A stretch of 64,000 nucleotides of DNA from Nakamurella aerolata (GTDB lineage: Bacteria > Actinomycetota > Actinomycetes > Mycobacteriales > Nakamurellaceae), in contig NZ_JABEND010000002.1 in NCBI RefSeq assembly GCF_013002705.1, positions 310,001-374,000 on the forward strand. Reading direction: 5' to 3'. The notes beneath the pieces were generated by a model. It searched no databases, had not been told where the DNA came from, and worked only from the letters and a program-made list of their open reading frames with translations. Within the stretch, counting starts at the first letter, position 1, and every line of letters starts with the position of its first letter. The position numbers and the translations under genes were made by a program. Below are positions 8,331 through 16,164 of the stretch, piece after piece.

Positions 8331-9123
8331 CTACCGTGGCCGTCGGCGTAACAGCAGCGTACTGAGCGCACCGCAGACGAGAAATGGTCGCGCCCGCCGC
8401 GGCCAGCGACCCCAGCGGCAACGGTTCGCCCAGCCAGCCGGCCTGCAGCAGCCGCACCATGGCTCCGAACGGGAGCATGGATCCGATGGTTGCCAACGCT
8501 TCTGGATAATTTTCGGTGCTGCCGAACATGCCGCCGATCGCACCCGTCGCCAGAAAGATGACCATTCCGATGGCGATCGCCGCGTTGGGCGACGGTGCGA
8601 TGACAGCGACAAGCATGCCGAGCGCGTACATCGCGGTGACCCCGACGGCGAACGCCGCGACGGTCGGCACGATCTCGACGGGGCGGTGCAGATCGAAGGC
8701 GGCGACGGCGACGGCGATCATCAGGCCGGTGCCGGCGACCAACTGAATTGCGCTGACAACAATCTGTGCCAGCACCACCGACGCCGGGCGGATCGGCGAC
8801 ACCGCGAGCGTTTTCAGCACCCCGGTGCGCCGATAGGTCGCGATGAAGCTCGGCATGTTGACCAGCGCGATGATCGCCACCACGATCGAGAGAATTGGTG
8901 GAACGACGTAGACGTCGAAGACTCTGGGCCCGCCGGGACGCAGTGGGTCGCGGATCCCGTCGGCAAACGAGTTCGAGATCAGGAGCAACAGCGGCAGCGC
9001 GACAGGTATCAGCAGGCCAGCGGTGTCCCTCGCGGTGGCCAGCGCCTCTCCCCGGAGCAGGGCGGTGAAGCCGCGACGGCGCGGCGAGCTGGCCCGGCCG
9101 GCGGCTTCTTGCGCGCTGGTCAC
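8331..9123 (-). CDS. ABC-2 type transporter permease, frameshifted near its 3' end
   Basis: An integral membrane exporter subunit. The GTG at 9123 overlaps the ATPase stop (GTGA). Six hydrophobic segments are visible, including IPVALPLLLLI, ILSIVVAIIALVNMP and GMVIFLATGAIGGMF. The motif FIATYRRTGVLKTLAVSPIRP between the second and third is typical of ABC-2 permeases. After GSLAAAGA (about 8390) the frame no longer looks like a permease. It runs without a stop through the idnO and idnD region to 7240. The neighbouring frame gives FLVCGALSTLLLRRRPR and a TAG at 8331, the expected hydrophobic C-terminus with a basic end. One extra base near 8385-8395 therefore seems to have broken the frame; removing it gives 263 residues. 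Confidence 0.78.
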
Positions 9124-9890
9124 CGCTGCTCCCCGCCGGTGCCGTCGGACGAGCCGGCTCCGGTCAACGAGAGGTACGCCTCGGTCAGGGTGGCGACCCG
9201 AGCGTCGTTGGTCCGTGCCTTGGCGATGAGTTCGGGCGCGCTTGCGTCGGCCACCACCCGTCCGGAGCGCATCACCACGATGCGATCGCACAGCCGCTCC
9301 ACCTCGTCCATCGAATGGCTCACGATCAGAATCGAGGTCCCTTGTGCCCGTAGGTGTTCAATGCACCGCCACATGCGCTCCCTCGCGTACGGGTCGAGTC
9401 CAGCGGTGAACTCGTCGAGCACCAGCACCGGAGTCCGACCGATCAGCGCCGTCGCCAGCGCCAATCGTTGGTGTTGCCCTCCGGAGAGCCGGCCGCTGCG
9501 GGTTCCGGCCTGCTCGGTGAGCCCGACGGTGGCGAGGAGATCGGCCACCGGCCAGGGCCGCGGGTAGAAGCGGCTGTAGATGCTGAGGATCTCGCGGACG
9601 GTGAGGGCCTCATGGAAGACCGGATGCTGCAACTGCACGCCGAGGACCCGCGAGACGCCGTCGCGCTGTCGGCTCGGATCGAGGTTCTCGACCAGGATGG
9701 TCCCGCCGGTGCCGGGGACGACGCCCGCGATGGCGCCGACCAAAGTGGACTTCCCGGCGCCGTTCGGACCGAGCAGTCCGACGACTTCGCCGCGCCGTAC
9801 CTCGAGGTCCATGCCACGCAGCACCGACAATCGACCGAAGCTCTTGGTGACGGCCCTGGCGGAGATCGCCGGCGGTGCGGATGAACTCAT
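9120..9890 (-). CDS. ABC transporter ATP-binding protein
   Basis: A 256-residue ABC ATPase. Walker A is GPNGAGKST (about residue 40), the Q-loop region VQLQHPVFH, the ABC signature LSGGQHQRLALA, Walker B VLVLDEFTAGLD and the switch His IVSHSMDE. This is the CcmA/DrrA-type ATPase that pairs with ABC-2 permeases for drug, lipid or polymer export; substrate not determinable. ATG 9890 gives the family N-terminus. The frame is open further upstream but crosses the promoter region shared with the divergent sensor kinase. Its stop overlaps the permease start, showing translational coupling. Confidence 0.92.
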   Translation of the reverse strand: MSSSAPPAISARAVTKSFGRLSVLRGMDLEVRRGEVVGLLGPNGAGKSTLVGAIAGVVPGTGGTILVENLDPSRQRDGVSRVLGVQLQHPVFHEALTVREILSIYSRFYPRPWPVADLLATVGLTEQAGTRSGRLSGGQHQRLALATALIGRTPVLVLDEFTAGLDPYARERMWRCIEHLRAQGTSILIVSHSMDEVERLCDRIVVMRSGRVVADASAPELIAKARTNDARVATLTEAYLSLTGAGSSDGTGGEQR

Positions 9891-10025
9891 GCGACCGACC
9901 GTAGGCAGCCGATCGAGGCCGCGCAGGTACCCGCGGTCATCGGGTTCGTCGCTGGCGGCCCATGACTTCTGGCACTCTCGCGCGCCGCCGGTACTGCCTA
10001 TTCTTGGGTCGTGGGAGGGCGGCGT

Positions 10026-11144
10026 GTGGAACGACTCGTCGACGTGATCCCTGTCGTGCTCTCGGTCGCGGTCGGTGCGCTGACCGTTGGACGCGGATTG
10101 TCGGGACAGCAGCTGACCATCGTTCCGCTCGGGGCATGGGTCGGGCTGTTGGCGTTCTTCGTGGTGTCGCTTGCGCTGGTGACCATCTGGGTGGAACACC
10201 TTGATGAGCGCGCTGCGCACGGGGTGTTCGTCGGCAGTTGGCTCAGCGGAATGGCGTTGGTCCTCACGGCCCCGTCCGCCGGCTGGATGGCGACGATCGT
10301 CATCTACACCGCTCTGGTCAGCGGCTACCTGCTCTCCACCGGGTGGAGCATCGCGGTGATCGCCCTGAACACCGCGGCCATCGCCGGCGGCGTTGCGCTG
10401 AATGCGGCGACGTTCCCGCGGGATCTCTGGATCTCGGTGGTGAGCGCCTCGATCTATGTGCTGCTTCAGGTCAGCGCCGTGATGTTCGTCTGGCTGTACC
10501 AGCGTCAGATCGAGCTCAGGACCTCCCTCGAGGTCGCGAACATCTCCCTGCACGCGACGCGAGAGCTGCTCGCGGCGTCGACCCGGTCGGGCGAACGTAC
10601 CCGCATCGCAAGGGATCTGCACGATGTCCTCGGCCATCAACTCACCGCGCTGGCGCTTGAGCTGGAGGTGGCAGCGCATACCGCCGATCCCGGCACCGCT
10701 CAGCACATCAAGCGGGCGCTGCGCACCGCAAAATCCATGTTGACCGAAGTGCGGGCCACCGTTGGTGCGCTGCGGGACCGCGGGGAGAGCGTGCAAGAAG
10801 CCTTGCTGTGCATCACGAATGGGGTGACAGCGCCGCAGATCGACCTGACCGTCGATGCGAGCTCGATCCGCTCACCAGAAGTGAGAACCGCTGTGGTGCT
10901 TGGGGTGCAGGAGATCGTCACCAACGCCATCCGGCATGCCCAGGCCAGAACTCTGCGGGTAGACGTTCGCACCGAGAGCGGCTCCATGATCGTCATCGAC
11001 GCCAGCGACGACGGCATCGCTCGCGATCCGATCCTGGCCGGTAACGGGCTGACCGGAATGCGGGAGCGCTTCGAAAGTCTCGGCGGTTCCGTTCATTTCA
11101 GCGTCGCCGGCGGTTTCCGGATCACGGCGATGGTCCCGGCATGA
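10026..11144 (+). CDS. NarL-type sensor histidine kinase
   Basis: A 372-residue two-component sensor. The first 165 residues contain about five or six membrane segments (VIPVVLSVAVGALTVG, VGLLAFFVVSLALVTIW, MATIVIYTALVSGYLL and others) with little extracellular sequence, so it may sense a membrane signal. HisKA_3 dimerisation follows with the phospho-acceptor in RIARDLHDVLGHQL. The HATPase domain has the N-box EIVTNAIRHAQ and G-box GNGLTGMRERFESLGG. I chose GTG 10026, six bases after GGGAGGG at 10013-10019, over GTG 10011, which would overlap that site. It is coupled to the response regulator by an ATGA overlap. It lies divergent to the ABC exporter, its likely regulatory target. Confidence 0.9.
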   Translation: MERLVDVIPVVLSVAVGALTVGRGLSGQQLTIVPLGAWVGLLAFFVVSLALVTIWVEHLDERAAHGVFVGSWLSGMALVLTAPSAGWMATIVIYTALVSGYLLSTGWSIAVIALNTAAIAGGVALNAATFPRDLWISVVSASIYVLLQVSAVMFVWLYQRQIELRTSLEVANISLHATRELLAASTRSGERTRIARDLHDVLGHQLTALALELEVAAHTADPGTAQHIKRALRTAKSMLTEVRATVGALRDRGESVQEALLCITNGVTAPQIDLTVDASSIRSPEVRTAVVLGVQEIVTNAIRHAQARTLRVDVRTESGSMIVIDASDDGIARDPILAGNGLTGMRERFESLGGSVHFSVAGGFRITAMVPA

Positions 11145-11797
11145 CAGCGCTGGTCACAGTCCTCGCCGTTGATGATCAGCGCCTGGTTCGCGAAGGCATC
11201 ACCAGCCTGCTCGGCCTGAGTTCAACCATCGACGTGATCGGCGAAGCCTCCGACGGTGCCGAGGCACTCGCCATGGTGCTGGCGGACCGGCCGGACGTCG
11301 TGCTGCTCGACCTGCGCATGCCGAAGTTCGACGGTGTTTGGTTTCTCGATCGGTTGGCCGAACGGGGTATCGCGGTGCCGTGTCTGGTGCTGACCACCTT
11401 CGACGACGACGAGCAGGTACTGGCGGCGGTGCGGGCCGACGCACGTGGGTATCTGCTCAAGGACGTCTCGCTGGAGACGGTCACCGAAGCGATTCGGGTG
11501 TTGGCCGCCGGCGGCCTCTACCTGCACCCGTCGGCGACCGAGGGTCTGGTCGGTGCCTTGCGCGAGTTCCCCGAGCGCGACGCGCCGGTGCGTCCGCTAC
11601 CGGAGCCACTGACCTCGAGGGAGCGGGACGTGCTGCGATTGATGGCGGCCGGCCTGACCAACCGGCAGATCGCGCAGACCCTCTTTCTTGCCGAGGGAAC
11701 GGTGAAGAACCACGTCTCGCAGATCCTGGTGAAACTGGATTCGTCCGACCGGACGAACGCGGTATTGCGCGCCCTGCGGCGCGGATTGCTGTCGTGA
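11141..11797 (+). CDS. NarL/FixJ family response regulator
   Basis: A 218-residue response regulator. The receiver domain has the acidic pair VDDQRLVREG, the phospho-acceptor Asp in DVVLLDLRMP (about residue 55), TTFDDDE and the Lys in GYLLKD. The C-terminal LuxR-type helix-turn-helix is LTSRERDVLRLMAAGLTNRQIA...EGTVKNHVSQIL. Its ATG overlaps the kinase stop, making a cognate pair. Comparable pairs next to ABC-2 exporters usually control the exporter; that role is inferred from position. Confidence 0.93.
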   Translation: MTALVTVLAVDDQRLVREGITSLLGLSSTIDVIGEASDGAEALAMVLADRPDVVLLDLRMPKFDGVWFLDRLAERGIAVPCLVLTTFDDDEQVLAAVRADARGYLLKDVSLETVTEAIRVLAAGGLYLHPSATEGLVGALREFPERDAPVRPLPEPLTSRERDVLRLMAAGLTNRQIAQTLFLAEGTVKNHVSQILVKLDSSDRTNAVLRALRRGLLS

Positions 11798-11891
11798 TCA
11801 ACCACGGGTGCCGGTGTCGCGCAACAGCTGGGACGCCGCTGCCCCGGCCCGGTGGTGGTGCCGGACCGGCGAGCCACGGGCTGGCAGCGGC

Positions 11892-11946
11892 CCGCTAATA
11901 GAAATCCGCTAATAGAAATCCGCTAATAGAACCCGCTAATAGAAGT
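11892..11946. repeat. 14-bp tandem repeat carrying a stop codon, 4 copies
   Basis: Four near-identical copies of CCGCTAATAGAAAT (11892, 11906, 11920, 11933; the third is one base short). On the minus strand each contains TTCTATTAG, the last two sense codons and the TAG stop of the 2-hydroxyacid dehydrogenase gene. The gene end has thus been copied in tandem downstream. Confidence 0.9.
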
Positions 11947-13018
11947 CGACGGTGTTCACCCGGTTGCGCAGCGGCTGCCCGTCCAGCAGCGCGCTGGCAT
12001 TGCGGGCGAACACCGCTGCGATGCGTTGTTCCTCCGTCGCGGTGAGCGCGGCGGTGTGCGGGCTGACCAGCACCCGCGGGTGCTCCCACAGCGGGTTGCC
12101 TACTGGTAGCGGCTCGGTGGCGAACACGTCGAGGGCGGCGAAGCCGACGGTGCCGTCGTCGAGGGCGGCGAGCAGGGCTGCTTCGTCCACGACGCTGCCG
12201 CGCCCTACGTTGACCAGGATGGTGCCGGCCTTCATGGCGGCGAAAACGTTGGCGCTGATCAGGTTCCGGGTGGCATCGGTACCGGGCAGGGTGCTGACCA
12301 CCGCATCGACCTCGCCGACCACATCGGCCAGTTCGTCCGGAGCGACCACCCGATCGACGCCGTCAAGACCGTGTCCGCTGCGCGAGGTCCCAACGATCCG
12401 GCAGCCGAACGGCCGCAGCCGCTCGACCACAGCGGTGCCGATGCCGCCGAGCCCGGCCACCAGCACGGTGAGGTCGCTGAGCTGGCGCATCAGGTAGCGC
12501 TCGGGCCAGCGATGCGCACGCTGATCGGCCTGCAGGCGGGGCAGTCCCTTCGCCCCGGCGAGCAGGCCGAGAACCGCGAACTCGGCGAGCGAGGCGCCGT
12601 GCACCCCGGCAGAGGTGGTGAAAACGATGCGCTGCAACAGTTCTGCTGGCAGCTGTGCGGCCTTGATCGCGGCGCCGCCGCCGGCCGCCATGGTGTGGAC
12701 CCAGCGCAAGCTCGGGTTGGCGGTAGCGGTGCGGCGCAGCGCATCCGGCGACACGTCGGGGATGCCGTACAGCGCTTCGGCGGAATCCAATAGCCGCTCG
12801 AACTGGCGTTGTTGCTCCGGCGTGCGGCGAAACGCCGGATCGCCGCCGAAGTCGGCGGGAAAGCGTTGCGGCGACAGCAGTTCCGGTCGATACAGCAGCT
12901 CGACGCGCGGTTCGGCTGTGGTGATCCGGTCGGCGAGCTCTTCGGGCAGCGGGGTGGCCACAGCCACTCGCAGCCGGGCCGGGTGCGAGGTTCCCGGTGC
13001 CGCTGCCTGCTGGTCCAT
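11936..13018 (-). CDS. D-isomer specific 2-hydroxyacid dehydrogenase family protein
   Basis: A 360-residue NAD(P)-dependent dehydrogenase. The Rossmann motif is VLVAGLGGIGTAVVERL, the conserved Arg lies in VNVGRGSVVDE, the Glu in FATEPLP and the catalytic His in VSPHTAA. The N-terminus (RLRVAVATPLPEEL) is a typical substrate domain. The substrate cannot be fixed; glyoxylate/hydroxypyruvate reductase-like activity is possible. ATG 13018 (MDQQAAAPG) is chosen because the longer frame runs into a tandem repeat. The final codons and stop are part of a tandem array. Confidence 0.85.
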   Translation of the reverse strand: MDQQAAAPGTSHPARLRVAVATPLPEELADRITTAEPRVELLYRPELLSPQRFPADFGGDPAFRRTPEQQRQFERLLDSAEALYGIPDVSPDALRRTATANPSLRWVHTMAAGGGAAIKAAQLPAELLQRIVFTTSAGVHGASLAEFAVLGLLAGAKGLPRLQADQRAHRWPERYLMRQLSDLTVLVAGLGGIGTAVVERLRPFGCRIVGTSRSGHGLDGVDRVVAPDELADVVGEVDAVVSTLPGTDATRNLISANVFAAMKAGTILVNVGRGSVVDEAALLAALDDGTVGFAALDVFATEPLPVGNPLWEHPRVLVSPHTAALTATEEQRIAAVFARNASALLDGQPLRNRVNTVDFY

Positions 13019-13351
13019 GGCGTCATCTTCCCACCGGGGATCGTCGATGCAGGCTTCCGCCGGGCTCCGCCGGCATCGGCGCAACGACCTCGGCGCAACG
13101 GCCTCGGCGCAACGGCCTCGGCGCAACGGCCTCGGCGCAACGACCTCGGCGCAACGGCCGGCCGCACTGCCGGCCGGAGCGCCGGTGGAGATCCGATGGT
13201 TGGACGCCCTACCATCACGAGTGCGTTGTTTGTCCCTACTGTTCCGCAATAGCCGTGATTGCGGCCGGTGGTGAGGGCGTCGGGGCGCACCGCCTGCGTG
13301 GCCGACGTCGCCCGGCGGCCGTGCTCCGAACCGTCGCACCGAGGAATCGTG
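13019..13351. other. divergent intergenic region with minisatellite
   Basis: About 330 bases between the divergent hydroxyacid dehydrogenase and acyl-CoA dehydrogenase genes. The centre is the 14-bp array at 13077-13160. The right half, around 13200-13260, is more AT-rich (for example TTGTTT at 13226) and is the likely promoter region, but I could not pair boxes convincingly. The GAGGA ribosome-binding site for the right-hand gene is at 13341. Confidence 0.5.
13077..13160. repeat. 14-bp tandem repeat, 6 copies
   Basis: Six head-to-tail copies of CGGCGCAACGGCCT with one A/G variant in copies 1 and 5 and a changed final base in copy 6. The unit is not a multiple of three, and the array lies upstream of the hydroxyacid dehydrogenase start, so it is not part of either protein. 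Confidence 0.92.
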
Positions 13352-14566
13352 ATGATCAGCACCGGCTACCGCGCTCCCGTCGAGCGCGAGCTACCCACCG
13401 ACGAGGCCCGCGATCTGCTTGCCCTCACCGACGACCTGGTCCGCAAAGAATTGCTGCCACGGGTCGACAAGGCCGAGGAGACAGGCGATTTCCCGCGGGA
13501 TGTGTTCAGTCTGCTCGGCCGGGCCGGCCTGCTCGGCCTGCCGTACCCGGAGCAGTACGGCGGGGGCGGACAGCCCAACACCGTCTATCTGCAGGTGGTC
13601 GAGGAGCTGGCCCGCGGCTGGCTGGCCATCGGGCTGGGCACCAGCGTGCACGTGTTGGCCTGCCACGGCGTCGCCAACTTCGGCACCGATGCGCAGCGCG
13701 AGAAGTGGCTGCCGGATCTGATCGGTGGCGACCAGCTCGGTGCCTTCTGCCTGTCCGAGGCGCACGCCGGGTCCGACGTCGGCGCCATGCGCACCACTGC
13801 AAGGCCCACCGCCGGCGGCTACCAGATCTCCGGCGACAAGGCCTGGATCACTCACGGTCCGGTGGCCGACTTCTATCTGGTGATGGCGCGGACCGAGGGC
13901 GGTTCCGCCACGTCCGACGCCACCGTGCGCCCGACCGGAGCGCGCCGGCACATCGGTGCCTTCCATGTGCCGGCCGGTCTGCCCGGCATCGAGGCCGGCA
14001 CTCCGGAGCGGAAGATGGGCCTGCGCAGTTCGGTGACCAGCCAGCTGCACTTCACCTCGGTGGCGGTGCCCGAAGAGAACTTGCTGGGGGAGCGCGGTGA
14101 CGGGCTCAAGGTTGCCTTCTCCGCGTTGGATGGCGGACGGCTCGGCATGGCGGCCTGCGCTGTCGGGGTCGCGCAGGCCGCGCTGGACACGGCGCTGGCC
14201 TACGCGGCCGAGCGGGAGGCGTTCGGCCGGCACATTGTCGACTTTCAGGGCGTCGGTTTTCTGCTGGCCGACGCGGCGGCGAACATTGCCGCGGCCCGGC
14301 AGCTGTACCTGCACGCGGCGTCCCGCAAGGACCGCGGCCTTTCGTACTCGACCGAGGCGGCGATGGCCAAGCTGGTTGCCACCGACATGGCGATGAAGGT
14401 GACGACGGACATGGTGCAGGTGCTCGGCGGCGCCGGCTATGTGCAGGACTATCCGGTGGAGCGGTACATGCGCGAGGCCAAGGTGCTGCAGATCGTCGAG
14501 GGCGCGAACCAGATCCAGCGATTGGTGATCAGCCGGGCGCTGACCAAGCAACTGGCGGCGCACTGA
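13352..14566 (+). CDS. acyl-CoA dehydrogenase family protein
   Basis: A 404-residue flavoenzyme. The N-terminal helical domain (LVRKELLPRVDKAEETGDFPRDVF), the FAD-binding motif CLSEAHAGSDVGAM, the middle beta domain GDKAWITHGPVADF, and the C-terminal YAAEREAFGRHIVDFQGV and QVLGGAGYVQDYPVERYMREAKVLQIVEGANQIQ are standard. The Glu in QIVEGANQI is the usual catalytic-base position of short- and medium-chain acyl-CoA dehydrogenases. ATG 13352 is six bases after GAGGA; GTG 13349 is an alternative. Its TGA is the first base triplet of a 26-bp tandem array. Confidence 0.92.
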   Translation: MISTGYRAPVERELPTDEARDLLALTDDLVRKELLPRVDKAEETGDFPRDVFSLLGRAGLLGLPYPEQYGGGGQPNTVYLQVVEELARGWLAIGLGTSVHVLACHGVANFGTDAQREKWLPDLIGGDQLGAFCLSEAHAGSDVGAMRTTARPTAGGYQISGDKAWITHGPVADFYLVMARTEGGSATSDATVRPTGARRHIGAFHVPAGLPGIEAGTPERKMGLRSSVTSQLHFTSVAVPEENLLGERGDGLKVAFSALDGGRLGMAACAVGVAQAALDTALAYAAEREAFGRHIVDFQGVGFLLADAAANIAAARQLYLHAASRKDRGLSYSTEAAMAKLVATDMAMKVTTDMVQVLGGAGYVQDYPVERYMREAKVLQIVEGANQIQRLVISRALTKQLAAH

Positions 14567-14719
14567 CCGGTGCCCGGTCGATTCGGTGCTGACCGGTGCC
14601 CGGTCGATTCGGTGCTGACCGGTGCCCGGTCGATTCGGTGCTGACCGGTGCCCGGTCGATTCGGTGCTGACCGGTGCCTGGTCGATTCGGTGCTGACCGG
14701 TGCCCGGTCGATCCGGCAC
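14564..14719. repeat. 26-bp tandem repeat starting at a stop codon, 6 copies
   Basis: Six copies of a 26-bp unit starting at 14564, 14590, 14616, 14642, 14668 and 14694. The unit opens with TGACCGGTGCCCGGTCGATT. The first TGA is the stop codon of the acyl-CoA dehydrogenase. Copy 5 has one change and copy 6 has several. The array ends 23 bases before the glutaredoxin-like start. Confidence 0.95.
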
Positions 14720-14742
14720 CGCTGGGCTGACACAATCGGCCG

Positions 14743-15084
14743 GTGACCGACCCTTTCCGCTCCGCTTCAGACTCCGCCGCACATGCCGCCGCAGCTGCCG
14801 GCCCAGAGTCCGGCACCGATGTGCCGTCCGACATTGCCGAGACCGCCGCGCCCATCACCCTGCTGGTCCGCCAGGACTGCCACTTGTGCGAACAAGCAAT
14901 CGAGGTGGTGCAGCAGGTGGCGCTGGAGCAGGGCGCCAGCTGGCAGCAGACCGATGTCGACGCCGACCCGGAACTGCGCGCCGAGTACGGCGATCTGGTG
15001 CCGGTGCTGTTGGTCGACGGGCGTGAGATCAGCCACTTCACGGTGGACGCCGACGAGCTGCGGGCCGCGCTGCACATCGGCTGA
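14743..15084 (+). CDS. glutaredoxin-like (DUF836) protein
   Basis: A 113-residue thioredoxin-fold protein. After a 40-residue Ala/Ser-rich extension comes ITLLVRQDCHLCEQAIEVVQQV with a CHLC redox centre (about residues 46-49), then the cis-Pro loop GDLVPVLLVDG. The family is DUF836, a small glutaredoxin-like group; M. tuberculosis carries one next to the hem genes (Rv0508). The start is GTG 14743 without a ribosome-binding site; CACAAT ends six bases before it, compatible with a leaderless message. It probably takes part in thiol redox control; the partner is unknown. Confidence 0.88.
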   Translation: MTDPFRSASDSAAHAAAAAGPESGTDVPSDIAETAAPITLLVRQDCHLCEQAIEVVQQVALEQGASWQQTDVDADPELRAEYGDLVPVLLVDGREISHFTVDADELRAALHIG

Positions 15085-15447
15085 GTCGGCCGATCGCGCC
15101 GGCTGATCCGGTGAGGTGATCGCCGGGGACTCCGCGGTCTGGAAACCGGACGACCGGGATTGAGCGGGACGTTCGTCCCCGGTAGCGGGGCGCTGCCGTC
15201 CGCGGCGACCTGCGGCGTCCTGCGGAGTGAGACGACCGTCCCATTCTCGGTTTTGTTTGCGGCAGTCGGTGTGGATAGTGTGTCCCGCAGCGGCGACCTA
15301 GCACACGCTGGCCGCCCCCTCGGCGCCGGGGTCGCTCCGATCCCGGGTCGCCACCTTCGACAACAGGCGGCAGCAGAATTGTCCACGCATGCGGGCCAGG
15401 CCCCGGCCGATCCGGCCGGGCGTACTGATCCCGTGTCGCCGGTCAGC
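15085..15447. other. rex upstream region
   Basis: About 360 bases before the rex start. It contains the promoter candidate at 15253-15281, so a 5' leader of roughly 160 bases is implied. The rex frame is open through it, so a longer Rex N-terminus is possible, but the residues do not resemble the Rex family. Confidence 0.45.
15253..15281 (+). promoter_or_regulatory. candidate rex promoter
   Basis: TTGTTT at 15253-15258 and TAGTGT at 15276-15281, spaced 17 bases apart, fit the actinobacterial SigA-type pattern (TTGnnn-N17-TAnnnT). No clear Rex operator (TGTGAA-N6-TTCACA type) is seen beside it. Confidence 0.5.
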
Positions 15448-16164
15448 ATGTCGCTGGCCGCGGATCCGTCGTCCCCCGCGCAACCGCCCGCCGCGGTGCC
15501 GGCCGCCACCGCGGCCCGGCTGCCGCATTATCTGCGCGCCCTCAGCGATTTCGGCGCGACCGTCAACTCGCAAGATCTGGCCACCGCCGCCGGTGTCGAC
15601 GCCGCGACGCTGCGCCGCGACCTGTCCCGGCTGGGGAGTTACGGCATCCGCGGGGTCGGGTACGACACCGCGGTGCTCAGCGCGGAGATCTCAAGGGCGC
15701 TCGGCGCCGAACTCGACCACAGGGTGGCGCTGTTCGGCCTCGGCAACCTCGGCAGGGCGCTCGCCGGGTACGCCGGTTTTGCTGGAAGGGGCTTCGCGCT
15801 GGTCGCCCTGTTCGACGTCGATCCGACCGTGATCGGTGCGGCGCTGCCGACCGCTGCCGGCCCACTGCAGGTGCACCATACCCGTGACGCGGCAACGGTT
15901 ATCGCCGCCGAGCGGGTCACCATCGGGATGATCGCCGCGCCCGACGGCGATGCCCAATCAATTGCCGACCTATTGATCTCGGCTGGGATCAAGTCGGTGC
16001 TCAGCTTCACCTCGGGACGGCTGGACGTGCCGGCAGACGTGCACGTACGTCAGATCGACGTCGGCCTGGAGATGCAGATGCTCGCCTTCCACCAGGCGCA
16101 CCTGCTGACCCCTGCCGATCCGGCGGAACCGACACCACAGCAACAGCAAAGAAGGAGCGGTTGA
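15448..16164 (+). CDS. rex: redox-sensing transcriptional repressor Rex
   Basis: A 238-residue Rex protein. The N-terminal winged helix is RLPHYLRALSDFGATVNSQDLATAAGVDAATLRRDLSRLGSYGIRGVGY. The Rossmann domain starts at VALFGLGNLGRALAGYAGF, and the C-terminal swap helix region is DVGLEMQMLAFHQAHLL. Rex binds NADH and releases respiratory-gene operators when NADH/NAD+ rises. I chose ATG 15448; GTG 15433 is an alternative and upstream residues are not Rex-like. In Streptomyces rex precedes hemA-hemC-hemD; here it overlaps hemD directly (TGATG), and hemA and hemC are absent from this spot. Confidence 0.92.
   Translation: MSLAADPSSPAQPPAAVPAATAARLPHYLRALSDFGATVNSQDLATAAGVDAATLRRDLSRLGSYGIRGVGYDTAVLSAEISRALGAELDHRVALFGLGNLGRALAGYAGFAGRGFALVALFDVDPTVIGAALPTAAGPLQVHHTRDAATVIAAERVTIGMIAAPDGDAQSIADLLISAGIKSVLSFTSGRLDVPADVHVRQIDVGLEMQMLAFHQAHLLTPADPAEPTPQQQQRRSG

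Noticed and set aside
13077-13160. Possible CRISPR array
   Set aside because: Units are 14 bp with no spacers; it is a simple tandem repeat. The 26-bp array at 14564 also lacks spacers.
14564-14719. Possible phage or plasmid iterons or attachment site
   Set aside because: No replication or integrase gene is nearby and the repeats begin exactly at a stop codon.
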